DNA of 64,000 nucleotides from NCBI GenBank assembly GCA_017406985.1, contig JAFQXL010000004.1, forward strand, positions 123,708-187,707, in the 5' to 3' direction. Shown piece by piece: positions 8,409 through 16,563 of the stretch. The notes under the pieces are model-generated. The model was not told the origin of the DNA. It did not search any database and was given only the letters and a program-made list of their open reading frames with translations. A program made the translations under genes and the position numbers. Origin of the DNA: Candidatus Saccharimonadota bacterium (GTDB lineage: Bacteria > Patescibacteriota > Saccharimonadia > Saccharimonadales > Saccharimonadaceae). Within the stretch, counting starts at the first letter, position 1. Every line of letters begins with the position of its first letter.

Positions 8409-10253
8409 ATGCGTATTCTGATTGTGGGAAATTTAATCAAGGATGTTTACCTTAACCTTGATGCAAAACAGAATAGTTTTGAGACCGACGAAAACGGGAC
8501 GCCTTGGATGGACGTAGCGTTTAACGGTGGTCATCAGTCTTACTTCTCTCGAACTTCGGTCTTCGGCGGAGCGAACGTAACGCTTGAAGTTTTTAAGAAA
8601 CTCGGGCTCGAGGCGACGATTTCGCGCCCGTCCGACGAGACTTTAGCGGATTCTTATCGTTATATTTTATGTGCCGACGACAAGATCTCTTATTTTGTCC
8701 CGAGTGAGCGAAAAGTTACGAGATTTGTCGCACCAAATAATCCGGTTGATTGGATTTTTGTTGATAGATCGGCGGAAATTGACGAAGAATTAGTTTCGAA
8801 AATTAAGAATTATATCGGACTAACTCGCGCGAAGTTAGCGTTTTTTGCGGCGACGAAGAAATATGACGAGATGTCGGCAGAAACGCGCTCGGCGGCGAGA
8901 GAGCTAGTTCGAGTTTCGAACGTAGTTTTCTCGGACGACGTCTTGAAAGAGGCACATCCGGGCGGAGTAAATTGTTTAATCTTAGATAACGAAATTCGCT
9001 GTGGCGAGTTCATTAGAAGATATAGAGTTTCGAAAAATGATTTATTAACTCATTTAACCTCATATTCGATTATCGCGGCGACGATTTTCGGGACGATGGT
9101 CTCGGGCGCTTCGACGAAAGACGCGCTAGAGCTAGCTTCGATTAACGTCGAGAATTCTAAAGTAACTGGGACGCTTTCAAAAGATGCATTAATTGAGAAA
9201 TTGAACGCCCATAAGGATCAAGACGGAAATCTCCGATTAATCGCAAAATCGCTAGTTTCGCCCGGAAAAGGGATTTTAGCGGCGGACGAAAGCGGAGGCT
9301 CGATTCATAAGAAATTCGAAGAAGCTGGGATTCCGGACGACGAGACACATCGCCGAGATTATCGCAATATTTTCTTTACAACACATCATCTTTCTGATTA
9401 TGTTAACGGAGTAATTTTATTCGACGAAACGGCAAGACAGCTCTCTGATAAGGGCTCGGATTTTGTTTCATATTTGACTTCGCTCGGGATTATTCCGGGA
9501 ATTAAAGTCGATTTAGGGCTAGAGCCTTTCTCGGAGCCGGAATATATGTCTGAAAATTGGACAAAAGGACTTTCGGATTTACCGGAGAGATTAGCGGAAT
9601 ATTATGAAATGGGGGCGAGATTTGCGAAGTGGCGCGCGGCGTTTAATGTTGAGTTATCGGGCGTCGGAGAGAGCGAAGTTTCGATTAAAACTCCTTCGAC
9701 TTTTGCGATTTTAAAGAACTGCGAGATTTTAGCGGAATATGCGCGGGATTGTCAAAACGCGGGGATCGTTCCGATTGTTGAGCCGGAAGTTGTTCACGAC
9801 GGATATTATTCAGTTGAGACTTGCGCGAAGATAACAGGACAGATTTTAGACACGCTCTTTGAACAGTTAAAACGATTTAACGTAAATATCGAAGGGTGTC
9901 TACTCAAAGTAAATATGGTTCTTGCCGGAAAGAAATTCGAGAATCAGTCGTCGCCAGAGGAAGTCGGATACTGGACGGCGAAAGTTTTAAGAGAGCATTG
10001 TCCGAGAGAGCTCGCGGGAGTTGTATTCTTGTCTGGTGGACAAGGCGTCGAACAGGCGACAGAAAATCTACAAGCCGTCACGAATAACGGGCCGTTCCCT
10101 TGGCCGGTTACATTCTCGTTTGCGAGAGCCTTGCAGGGTCCGGCTTTGGACGCTTGGAAAGGCGATAATAATAATGCCGACGATGCGCGCGAGGCGTTTT
10201 ATCGTCGCCTCGTCGCAAACTGTAAAGCACTAAGGAAGAATGATTTAAGTTAA
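8409..10253 (+). CDS. Fusion of degenerate PfkB-like kinase domain and class I fructose-bisphosphate aldolase
   Basis: 614 residues in two domains. Residues 1 to about 275 have the ribokinase/PfkB fold pattern (GNLIKDVYLNLD; FGGANVTLEVFKKLGLEATI near 52-71), but the family's essential GAGD anion-hole/catalytic-base motif is absent: the matching place near 207-216 reads VSKNDLLTHL. Residues about 276-614 are a complete class I aldolase: PGKGILAADES (Asp293), FAKWR (Lys407), IVEPE (Glu459) and the Schiff-base Lys500 in GCLLKVNMV. It should cleave fructose 1,6-bisphosphate in glycolysis; the N-terminal domain may be regulatory or may bind a sugar phosphate. Single-gene unit, almost leaderless. 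Confidence 0.88.
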   Translation: MRILIVGNLIKDVYLNLDAKQNSFETDENGTPWMDVAFNGGHQSYFSRTSVFGGANVTLEVFKKLGLEATISRPSDETLADSYRYILCADDKISYFVPSERKVTRFVAPNNPVDWIFVDRSAEIDEELVSKIKNYIGLTRAKLAFFAATKKYDEMSAETRSAARELVRVSNVVFSDDVLKEAHPGGVNCLILDNEIRCGEFIRRYRVSKNDLLTHLTSYSIIAATIFGTMVSGASTKDALELASINVENSKVTGTLSKDALIEKLNAHKDQDGNLRLIAKSLVSPGKGILAADESGGSIHKKFEEAGIPDDETHRRDYRNIFFTTHHLSDYVNGVILFDETARQLSDKGSDFVSYLTSLGIIPGIKVDLGLEPFSEPEYMSENWTKGLSDLPERLAEYYEMGARFAKWRAAFNVELSGVGESEVSIKTPSTFAILKNCEILAEYARDCQNAGIVPIVEPEVVHDGYYSVETCAKITGQILDTLFEQLKRFNVNIEGCLLKVNMVLAGKKFENQSSPEEVGYWTAKVLREHCPRELAGVVFLSGGQGVEQATENLQAVTNNGPFPWPVTFSFARALQGPALDAWKGDNNNADDAREAFYRRLVANCKALRKNDLS

Positions 10254-10270
10254 GGACTACTTCTAAAAAA

Positions 10271-10295
10271 GCCTACCGCCGTAAAGCGGTAAGGC
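10271..10295 (-). terminator. ftsX terminator
   Basis: Stem TACCGC/GCGGTA (10274-10279 with 10286-10291) extended by GCC/GGC; on the minus strand it is followed by six T. No T-run in the plus direction for the aldolase gene. Confidence 0.75.
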
Positions 10296-10320
10296 CAAAA
10301 CTGTCTTAAGAATGTAAATG

Positions 10321-11331
10321 CTATAAGCGTTTTAGGTATTTTTGGATAGCGAGACGAGCGGAGATAAGGGTAATAACCGAGCCGGTTAAGATAAGCGCGA
10401 GAGCGATAAGAATAACATTTTTCGGCTCAGAGAGAAAACTATTAATCGAGCCGACTTGAATCTCGTAAGCCTCGAGGCGCGGACTTAAAGCATAATAACC
10501 GACAAGGCTTAAAATAGTCGAGATAATTCCCGCGAAAACACCCGAAATCATTGCCTCGACGAGGAATGGCCCGCGAATAAAGACGTTTCCGGCACCGACG
10601 AGCTTCTCCATATAAATCTCTTCCGAGCGAGAATAAATCGCCATGCGGATTGTATTAAAGATAACGAGGGTAGAGATAACTAAGAACAGAATAGAGAGAG
10701 CGGTTCCGCCTTTTGTCGCAATGTCGGCCCAGCTAGAGATAGTCTGGATAGCGGAGCTGTTTGTATTATAAGTTGGATCTTCTTTTTTACTTAAGTGTTT
10801 TATAAATTCTTCGTCCGAATTAACGATATTTTTAATGCTCGAGAGGTCGTCAGTATTATAGACCTTAATACGCATCGCCGCTGGCTGTCTTTGAATCATT
10901 AAATCCCTACCGACAATCTCGAGAGTAGTTAACATACTCTGGTTATCGGATTCTTTATAGCTCTGATAGAGTTTATCATATTCTTCTTCGGCGGTAGAAT
11001 ATTCAACACTTTTAACGTTTTCGTCTTTTTCAATCGTCTTACTCATACTCGCAAGTTCTTCTTTGGTCGTATCAGACTCAAAGAAAATCGAAATGTCAAT
11101 TTTCTCGCGCATCGCGTTTGCAGTAGAGGTAAGGACGGAGCTAGCAACGATAGTCGCGAAGAGCAAAATTAGAGTCAAAGTCGTAACGATAGTCGCGGTA
11201 ATTGAGAGCCAAATATTTCGCCCGAAGCCAATCGCGCCATATTTAAAGACTCTACTTCCCTGACGGAAAAAGTGTCCACTACCGGATTTCGCCATCTGTT
11301 TTAAGCGACTGACGGTTGATTTTTTACTCAT
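10321..11331 (-). CDS. ftsX: Cell division protein FtsX
   Basis: Membrane partner of FtsE, which couples division to activation of wall hydrolases. 336 residues: cytoplasmic N-terminus, TM1 about 43-66, an extracellular PLD-like loop about 67-215, then three C-terminal membrane helices (about 216-240, 265-290, 305-325), the classic 1+3 FtsX topology. It overlaps ftsE by 4 bases (ATGA-type coupling) and is translated from the same mRNA. A terminator follows directly. Confidence 0.93.
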   Translation of the reverse strand: MSKKSTVSRLKQMAKSGSGHFFRQGSRVFKYGAIGFGRNIWLSITATIVTTLTLILLFATIVASSVLTSTANAMREKIDISIFFESDTTKEELASMSKTIEKDENVKSVEYSTAEEEYDKLYQSYKESDNQSMLTTLEIVGRDLMIQRQPAAMRIKVYNTDDLSSIKNIVNSDEEFIKHLSKKEDPTYNTNSSAIQTISSWADIATKGGTALSILFLVISTLVIFNTIRMAIYSRSEEIYMEKLVGAGNVFIRGPFLVEAMISGVFAGIISTILSLVGYYALSPRLEAYEIQVGSINSFLSEPKNVILIALALILTGSVITLISARLAIQKYLKRL

Positions 11332-12122
11332 TGAATTAGCCTCCTCTTCGGCGGTTGTTTTCTCTGGTCACGCATAAGATAAGTTTCAGGGTGGAGATGT
11401 CCCGGCTGCGGAAGCGAAATTCCGTCATTATCGCCGTCAAGACGATAGATTCCGTGATCTTTCTGGTCACTAACGATTTTACCATCTCTTAAGGTAACGA
11501 CGCGCTTCTTTAAGTGATTAACGGCGTTCGCGTCGTGAGTCGTAACAAGGACAGTCGTTCCGTAGTCGTTAATTTTTTCAAGTAAATCAAGGATTCCCTG
11601 TCCGGTCTCGACATCGAGGTTTCCGGTCGGCTCGTCGGCGATTAAGATTTTCGGCTGTCTCGCGACGGCACGCGCAATCGACGTTCTCTGTCTTTGTCCG
11701 CCGGAAATATTATCCGGGAATTTGTAGGCAACATCAGAAAGCTCAACGAGGTCTAAAACTTTCGGGACGGTTCGCTCGATTTCGCGGTTACTCATTCCGG
11801 CGATTTCAAGCGCAAAGGCGACGTTTTCATAAACGGTTCTAGTCGGGAGAAGTTTAAAATCCTGAAAGACCGTTCCGATACGGCGGCGATAGTGCGGGAT
11901 ATGACGTTTTTTTACGTAATCAAGGTCGATTCCGCCGATAATAATTTTTCCTTCGTCCGGCATTTCTTCTTTTGTAATCATCTTAATTAAAGTAGACTTT
12001 CCGGCACCAGATTTTCCGACTAAAAAGACAAATTCGTTCGCTTCGATATGAAGAGAGACATTATCGAGCGCCGGCTTTTTATCGCCAGAATAAGACTTCG
12101 TCACGTGGTCGAAAAGTATCAT
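11328..12122 (-). CDS. ftsE: Cell division ATP-binding protein FtsE
   Basis: ABC ATPase of the FtsEX complex. 264 residues: Walker A GKSGAGKST at 36-44, Q-loop VFQDFKLLP near 85-93, signature ISGGQ at 139-143, Walker B ILIADEP at 159-165, and switch His in VTTHD. A C-terminal tail of about 35 basic and polar residues follows the ABC core. First gene of ftsE-ftsX. The -10 (12129-12134) lies 6 bases before ATG and there is no Shine-Dalgarno site, so translation is probably leaderless. Confidence 0.95.
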   Translation of the reverse strand: MILFDHVTKSYSGDKKPALDNVSLHIEANEFVFLVGKSGAGKSTLIKMITKEEMPDEGKIIIGGIDLDYVKKRHIPHYRRRIGTVFQDFKLLPTRTVYENVAFALEIAGMSNREIERTVPKVLDLVELSDVAYKFPDNISGGQRQRTSIARAVARQPKILIADEPTGNLDVETGQGILDLLEKINDYGTTVLVTTHDANAVNHLKKRVVTLRDGKIVSDQKDHGIYRLDGDNDGISLPQPGHLHPETYLMRDQRKQPPKRRLIQ

Positions 12123-12128
12123 AAGTTT

Positions 12129-12157
12129 ATTTTAACATAAACACTTTGCAAATGCAA
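12129..12157 (-). promoter_or_regulatory. ftsEX promoter
   Basis: -35 TTGCAT (12152-12157), 17 bases, -10 TAAAAT (12129-12134) with TATGT before it; 6 bases to the ATG. Confidence 0.75.
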
Positions 12158-12205
12158 AAAATAAGTCAGAAAACGGGGTCCTGTCCTATAATTCTAGCAA
12201 CTAAC

Positions 12206-12323
12206 AAAAAACCAGCCGGTACCTATTTCGCGGAACGCTCCGGGGCTCGCCCTCCGGCTCGCGTCCCAGGCCGCTCTGGCCAAGTCTTAGTGTCCGCGGA
12301 AATAGGCACGCGTCTGAGTTTTT
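12206..12323 (-). terminator. Long branched hairpin downstream of rplS
   Basis: The stretch between rplS and the ftsE promoter holds an outer stem (12222-12234 against 12293-12306, CCTATTT..GCGGA type) flanked by A-run and T-run, enclosing GC-rich inner hairpins such as GGCC-GCTCT-GGCC. It could terminate in both directions, or be a stable 3' structure of the rplS mRNA. The 12-mer CGGGGTCCTGTC lies just outside it (12174-12185). Confidence 0.6.
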
Positions 12324-12334
12324 TGTATATTGCT

Positions 12335-12763
12335 TTATTCCGCTGCTGGAGCTTCTTCGGCAGGGGTTTCTTTTGGCTCTTCTTTCGGAAGTTCATTTAC
12401 CGCAGCGCGGTCGAAATCTTTACCAGCGAGGCGAGCGGATTTACCGGAGCGCTCACGGAGATAAGTAAGATTTTTACGGCGAACTTTCGCGCGTTTTGTA
12501 ACTTCGATTTTTTCGACAAGCGGGCTATGGATTAAGAAGCTTTTTTCAACTCCAACACCCGAAGCGATTTTACGGACGGTAATACGAGCCGTATGAGAAT
12601 CTTTGCGGTCAGTTCTAATTACTACACCTTCGAAGACCTGAGAACGGAACTTATTTCCTTCCTTAATCTTTTGGGTAACCTTGACAGTGTCACCAGAGCG
12701 GACGTCGACAACGGCGTTCTTTTTCTGAGCATCGCCAATCTGTTTCAAAATAGAAAAACTCAT
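12335..12763 (-). CDS. rplS: 50S ribosomal protein L19
   Basis: Large-subunit protein at the 30S-50S interface. 142 residues; the core (about 1-115) includes SGDTVKVTQKIKEG, FEGVVI, GVGVEKSFLIHSPLVEKIEV and AKVRRKNLTYLRERSGKSARL. Residues 120-142 are an acidic Pro/Glu/Ala tail absent from standard L19. Single-gene unit with a good promoter that starts inside the 3' end of pnp; Shine-Dalgarno AAAGG. Confidence 0.97.
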   Translation of the reverse strand: MSFSILKQIGDAQKKNAVVDVRSGDTVKVTQKIKEGNKFRSQVFEGVVIRTDRKDSHTARITVRKIASGVGVEKSFLIHSPLVEKIEVTKRAKVRRKNLTYLRERSGKSARLAGKDFDRAAVNELPKEEPKETPAEEAPAAE

Positions 12764-12824
12764 TATTTTAACCTTTATTATTAAAAACTTATCTTATTCT
12801 AACATACTTTCTTAATTTAATCAA
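12764..12824 (-). promoter_or_regulatory. rplS promoter and leader
   Basis: -35 TTGATT (12819-12824, inside the last codons of pnp), 17 bases, -10 TAGAAT (12796-12801) in TATGTTAGAAT. Confidence 0.75.
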
Positions 12825-15012
12825 GATGTTTCATAGAGAGAGATAATCGACCTTTATCGTCAATCGCTTCGAGGCGGACTTTAATCTCATCGCCAACTTT
12901 TAAGACATCTTCGACTTTATCAATACGCTTATCGGAGATTTGAGAAATATGTAACATTCCATCAATTCCCGGCATAATATTAACGAAAGCGCCGAAATCT
13001 TTAATCGTAACGACAGTTCCGTTATAGATTTTACCGACTTCTGGCTCTTCGACGAGGCTCTTAATCCAAGCGAGTGCCTTATCGATCGACTCGCCGTTCG
13101 GGCTAGCAATTGTGACAAGACCGTTGTCATCGATGTCGACAGTCGCGCCAGTCTCAGCGGTAATTTTATTAATCATTTCGCCGCCTTTACCGATAATCGC
13201 GCCGATTTTATCCTGTTTTACTTGTAGTTTTTCGATTCTCGGAGCATATTCAGAAAGTTTCGCTTTCGGTTCAGGAATAACGGAAAGCATGTGATTTAAG
13301 ATAAACATTCTACCTTCATGAGACTGTTTAATCGCCTTTTCGAGAATATCGACCGGAAGACCGTGGACTTTCATATCCATCTGAAGAGCGGTAACGCCTT
13401 CGGTCGTTCCAGTAACTTTAAAGTCCATATCGCCAGCAAAATCTTCTGCGTCCATTAAGTCGGTTAAGACGTAAGCTTTATCAATATCTTTTTCGGTAAC
13501 AGGGGTTCCCGCCGGAACATCGACCATAAGTCCCATCGCAACACCAGAGACCGGTCGTTTCAAAGGAACACCAGCGTCCATCAAAGCCATACAGCTAGAA
13601 CAGGTCGCAGCCATAGAAGTCGAGCCGTTTTGAGACATGATTTCCGTAACGGAGCGAATCGCATATGGGAAGTCTTCTTTTGACGGAAGAACCGGGGTAA
13701 GGGCGCGTTCCGCGAGATAGCCGTGTCCAATTTCGCGACGTCCCGGAGAACCAAGGCGGCCACATTCGCCGATTGTATAGCTCGGAGCGTTATAATGGTG
13801 CATATAGCGGCGCTCGCCATCGGTCACTTCCATCGTGTCGACCATCTGAGCGAAGCTTAGAGGCGCTAAAGTTACGATATTCATAGCTTGAGTTAAGCCA
13901 CGAGTAAAGAGACTCGAGCCGTGAACACGCGGAAGAATTCCAGTTTGAGAAGAAAGCGGACGAACCTCGGTTAATTTACGGCCATCCGGACGGACATTAT
14001 CTTCGATAATAGCGCGGCGGACTTCGTGATGGACCGCAAGCTCAAAAGCATTGTCATATTCAGCTTTTAACCTCTCTTCATAATCGGCGATTTTTTCTTC
14101 GCCAGTTTCGCCTTCGCCGAATTTAAGTGCAAATTCAGCATCCATTTCGTCACGGAGTTCGTCGGCGATTTTTTGACGCTCGAGGACGTTTCCGCGAATT
14201 CTTGTTCCCTGTTTTTTATCAGAACCTTTGAATTTCTCAAAAGTCCACTCGTCGACAGTTTTCTGAATTTCTTCGTCCGGGAGAATAAGTTCATACTCTT
14301 TTTCTTCGACATCGAGTTTTTTACGGAGTTCTTCCTGTAGTTTTAAGGCAGGCTGAACATTTTTAACCGCCCAGCGCATCGCGTCGATAATTACCTCTTC
14401 TGGAACTTCTTTCGCGCCAGCTTCAACCATCACAACTTTTTCGTCTTTTACGGCTACGACGAGGTCGAGGTCAGAAGCTTCACGCTCTTCAGGGGTAAGG
14501 AAAGCCTTAAATTCGCCGTTTACGCGACCAATACGAAGCCCAGCAACCGGACCGTCGAACGGAATTCCAGCGTTATAAAGCGCGCTTGAAGCGGCAATCA
14601 TACCGACCATGTCCGGTCTAAAGTTCGGATCCATCGAGAGAACGGTCGCGACAACCTGAACCTCTTGGCGATAGCCTTTCGGGAAGAGAGGGCGAATCGG
14701 ACGATCAATTAAACGACCAATTAAAATCGCTTCATCCGCCGGTTTTCCCTCGCGTTTTATAAATTTAGAGCCAGAGATTTTACCCGCCGCATAAAACTTT
14801 TCTTCATAGTCAATACTAAGCGGGAAGAAATCCTGTTGAACCGGTTTATCGGAGACGACGACCGAGCCTAAAACGGTCGTATCGCCGTAAGAGACGAGAA
14901 CAGAGCTAGTCGTTCTAAAACCGACGCGATTTACTTCTAGGGTAAGTTTTTTACCACAAAAATCAGTCGAAACCTGCAGAGTTTTCTTCCCTGTTGGGTT
15001 AATAATTTCCAT
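12817..15012 (-). CDS. pnp: Polyribonucleotide nucleotidyltransferase (PNPase)
   Basis: 3'-5' phosphorolytic exoribonuclease of mRNA decay. 731 residues, full length: first RNase PH domain (about 1-220), an all-helical linker, second RNase PH domain (about 320-555, GILPRVHGSSLFTRG), KH domain (IGAIIGKGGEMINKI, about 585-640) and S1 domain (GTVVTIKDFGAFVNIMPGIDGMLHISQ, about 655-728). Preceded by a structured 110-base leader and a promoter that overlaps the divergent alarmone synthetase promoter. Confidence 0.98.
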   Translation of the reverse strand: MEIINPTGKKTLQVSTDFCGKKLTLEVNRVGFRTTSSVLVSYGDTTVLGSVVVSDKPVQQDFFPLSIDYEEKFYAAGKISGSKFIKREGKPADEAILIGRLIDRPIRPLFPKGYRQEVQVVATVLSMDPNFRPDMVGMIAASSALYNAGIPFDGPVAGLRIGRVNGEFKAFLTPEEREASDLDLVVAVKDEKVVMVEAGAKEVPEEVIIDAMRWAVKNVQPALKLQEELRKKLDVEEKEYELILPDEEIQKTVDEWTFEKFKGSDKKQGTRIRGNVLERQKIADELRDEMDAEFALKFGEGETGEEKIADYEERLKAEYDNAFELAVHHEVRRAIIEDNVRPDGRKLTEVRPLSSQTGILPRVHGSSLFTRGLTQAMNIVTLAPLSFAQMVDTMEVTDGERRYMHHYNAPSYTIGECGRLGSPGRREIGHGYLAERALTPVLPSKEDFPYAIRSVTEIMSQNGSTSMAATCSSCMALMDAGVPLKRPVSGVAMGLMVDVPAGTPVTEKDIDKAYVLTDLMDAEDFAGDMDFKVTGTTEGVTALQMDMKVHGLPVDILEKAIKQSHEGRMFILNHMLSVIPEPKAKLSEYAPRIEKLQVKQDKIGAIIGKGGEMINKITAETGATVDIDDNGLVTIASPNGESIDKALAWIKSLVEEPEVGKIYNGTVVTIKDFGAFVNIMPGIDGMLHISQISDKRIDKVEDVLKVGDEIKVRLEAIDDKGRLSLSMKHLD

Positions 15013-15109
15013 TAAAATACACCTTTCTTGGGAAAACTTCAGGTATCTGGAGGCGAGCGAGGGGGTAAATAGTCCCTGGGTCGGCTCCAGGTATCTGCCG
15101 TCTTCCCAG
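15013..15109 (-). promoter_or_regulatory. Structured pnp leader
   Basis: Nested stems TGGGAA/TTCCCA (15029-15034 with 15103-15108) and CTGGAG/CTCCAG (15047-15052 with 15085-15090) enclose a GC-rich loop. CAGGTATCTG occurs twice as a direct repeat (15040-15049, 15088-15097). In other bacteria the pnp leader is a long stem cleaved by RNase III and then used for PNPase autoregulation; this leader could act similarly. Confidence 0.65.
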
Positions 15110-15125
15110 TTAATTTGATGTTTTT

Positions 15126-15167
15126 ATTATATCACGAGTTGACTTTTTTGACAAAATATGATAAAAT
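15126..15167. promoter_or_regulatory. Interlocked divergent promoters of pnp and the alarmone synthetase
   Basis: Minus strand (pnp): TTGTCA 15149-15154, 17 bases, TATAAT 15126-15131. Plus strand (synthetase): TTGACT 15139-15144, 17 bases, TAAAAT 15162-15167. Each -35 lies inside the spacer of the other, so RNA polymerase cannot occupy both promoters at once. Confidence 0.8.
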
Positions 15168-15273
15168 AGACATAAGGGTTTTGGTGGTGAAACTTTAGCC
15201 GTAAATACGGCGGAAACTTTAGTCTAGACCTAACCACAGGTCGCACATTATATTCCATAGGGGGTTAATCAGT
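15168..15273 (+). promoter_or_regulatory. Leader of the alarmone synthetase gene
   Basis: A 105-base leader with hairpin-forming segments (GCCGTAAATACGGC), then CAGGTCGCACATTA (TCGCACA at about 15241-15247) and Shine-Dalgarno AGGGGGTT. It is the longest member of the hairpin-TCGCACA leader group. Confidence 0.65.
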
Positions 15274-15972
15274 ATGGAAAAAATTGAGAAGTATGAACTA
15301 GAGGATGCTTACGACGAGATCGCTGAAAAAAGAAAGTGCGGGATGAGAAGTGTACTTACGCACATTGAGAACTTACGTTCAGAAATGAAGCGTAAATGCG
15401 AACGCTCTCCGATTGAGGCAGTCACGAGCAGGATTAAGCTCTTTCCTTCTGCGCTTGAAAAGTGCGAAAGAAAGGGTTTTGAGCCGTCAATCGAGTCTTT
15501 CGAGGAGATGCATGATATTGCGGGGGTTAGGATTATCGTTCCGTTTCTCGACGACATCTGTCGCGTAAAGGAAGCAATCACTCGTCGCAAGAATCTTGAG
15601 GTAGTCGAGGAGCGTGACTACATTAAGAATCGCAAGCCATCTGGCTACCGCAGCTATCATCTGATCGTCAAGACGAAAATTACCTATGAATTTGACGATG
15701 ACTGGCCATTGGTTGAAATTCAAATCAGGACGAAGGCACAGGACTTCTGGAGTTCAATGGAGCATAAGCTTCGTTATAAAAACAGAAATCCAGCGCCGGC
15801 CGTTGTTGCTGAAATGGCTAGCTTTTCAGACGAGCTTTATGAAAAGGACAAGTGGATGGTTCACATGCGAGATTACAATAAGATCGAAAGTATTGTTGGG
15901 GACGAGAATGAAGAATCTATAGCAGGCATGTCAGATAGTTTATTAAAGTTACAAGCTCTAAAACGCTCATAA
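15274..15972 (+). CDS. Small alarmone synthetase (RelQ-type (p)ppGpp synthetase)
   Basis: 232 residues; single RelA/SpoT synthetase domain without hydrolase or regulatory domains. Motifs in order: SRIKLFPSALEK (52-63), HDIAGVRII with metal-binding Asp81, DYIKNRKPSGYRSYHL (115-130), and VEIQIRTKAQDFWSSMEHKLRYK with Glu148. It should make (p)ppGpp from ATP and GTP or GDP under stress. The start follows AGGGGGTT. Single-gene unit with a terminator. The promoter interlocks with that of pnp, which links alarmone synthesis to RNA decay. Confidence 0.92.
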   Translation: MEKIEKYELEDAYDEIAEKRKCGMRSVLTHIENLRSEMKRKCERSPIEAVTSRIKLFPSALEKCERKGFEPSIESFEEMHDIAGVRIIVPFLDDICRVKEAITRRKNLEVVEERDYIKNRKPSGYRSYHLIVKTKITYEFDDDWPLVEIQIRTKAQDFWSSMEHKLRYKNRNPAPAVVAEMASFSDELYEKDKWMVHMRDYNKIESIVGDENEESIAGMSDSLLKLQALKRS

Positions 15973-15992
15973 GTTCATAGCACATTAAAAAG

Positions 15993-16027
15993 CCCTCGCG
16001 AGTTTCGTGAGGGTCTTTTTTTCTTTC
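15993..16027 (+). terminator. Terminator of the alarmone synthetase gene
   Basis: Stem CCCTCGCG/CGTGAGGG (15993-16000 with 16006-16013), then a long T-rich run. Confidence 0.85.
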
Positions 16028-16076
16028 AACCAAGTTATAAATTACTTAATAACCGAGCTGAAGCTTATAATACGGA

Positions 16077-16343
16077 TTATTTCCTAAGTCCGAGCTTCGC
16101 AACAGTTTTCTTATAAGTCTCGAAGTCAGTTTTCTCGAGATACTTTAAGAGCTTTTTGCGACGTCCGACCATCTGCATAAGTCCGCGGCGCGCCATGAAG
16201 TCATGTTTGTTACTCTTGACGTGTTCAGTCACTTCTTTAATTCTCTCAGTGAGAATCGAGACCTGAACCTCAGGAGAACCGACGTCCTTTTTGGAGCGAG
16301 CGAGCTTAGAAATAGCCTCCGCTTTATTCTCTTTTGTTATCAT
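16077..16343 (-). CDS. rpsO: 30S ribosomal protein S15
   Basis: Small-subunit primary 16S rRNA-binding protein, 88 residues, full length; LARSKKDVGSPEVQVSILT and HDFMARRGLMQMVGRRKKLL are diagnostic. The -10 (16351-16356) is 7 bases before ATG, so the mRNA is probably leaderless; this is unlike the autoregulated long rpsO leaders of other bacteria. It is not next to pnp: the alarmone synthetase gene lies between. Confidence 0.97.
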   Translation of the reverse strand: MITKENKAEAISKLARSKKDVGSPEVQVSILTERIKEVTEHVKSNKHDFMARRGLMQMVGRRKKLLKYLEKTDFETYKKTVAKLGLRK

Positions 16344-16350
16344 GTGTTAA

Positions 16351-16379
16351 ATTATACCACCTTTATCTCAAAAATTCAA
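16351..16379 (-). promoter_or_regulatory. rpsO promoter
   Basis: -35 TTGAAT (16374-16379), 17 bases, -10 TATAAT (16351-16356) with GTGG before it; 7 bases to ATG. Confidence 0.8.
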
Positions 16380-16394
16380 GCAACCATAAAAACA

Positions 16395-16552
16395 AAAATA
16401 CCTTTCATCCAGTTATGGACTTTCTCACTAGAATTTACAACATATTTATTTCATAAAATGTTGATAAATTCTCCTGTCCCTTCGGGCGCGTCCCAAGGGG
16501 CGAACGAAAATCTGGGTCTAAATCGCATTAATAACTGGAGTGAAAGGTATTT
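16395..16552 (-). terminator. Very long branched hairpin ending the rpsF-tlyA operon
   Basis: Outer 20-bp stem (16395-16416 against 16531-16552, AATACCTTTCA-CCAGTTAT type) encloses two further hairpins: GAATTTA..CAACAT/ATGTTG..TAAATTC (about 16433-16474) and CCCTT-GGG-ACGCG-CCC-AAGGG (about 16478-16500). On the minus strand it ends in a T-rich run. The 158-base span is far longer than a usual intrinsic terminator. Confidence 0.65.
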
Positions 16553-16563
16553 CTTGTTTTTAT

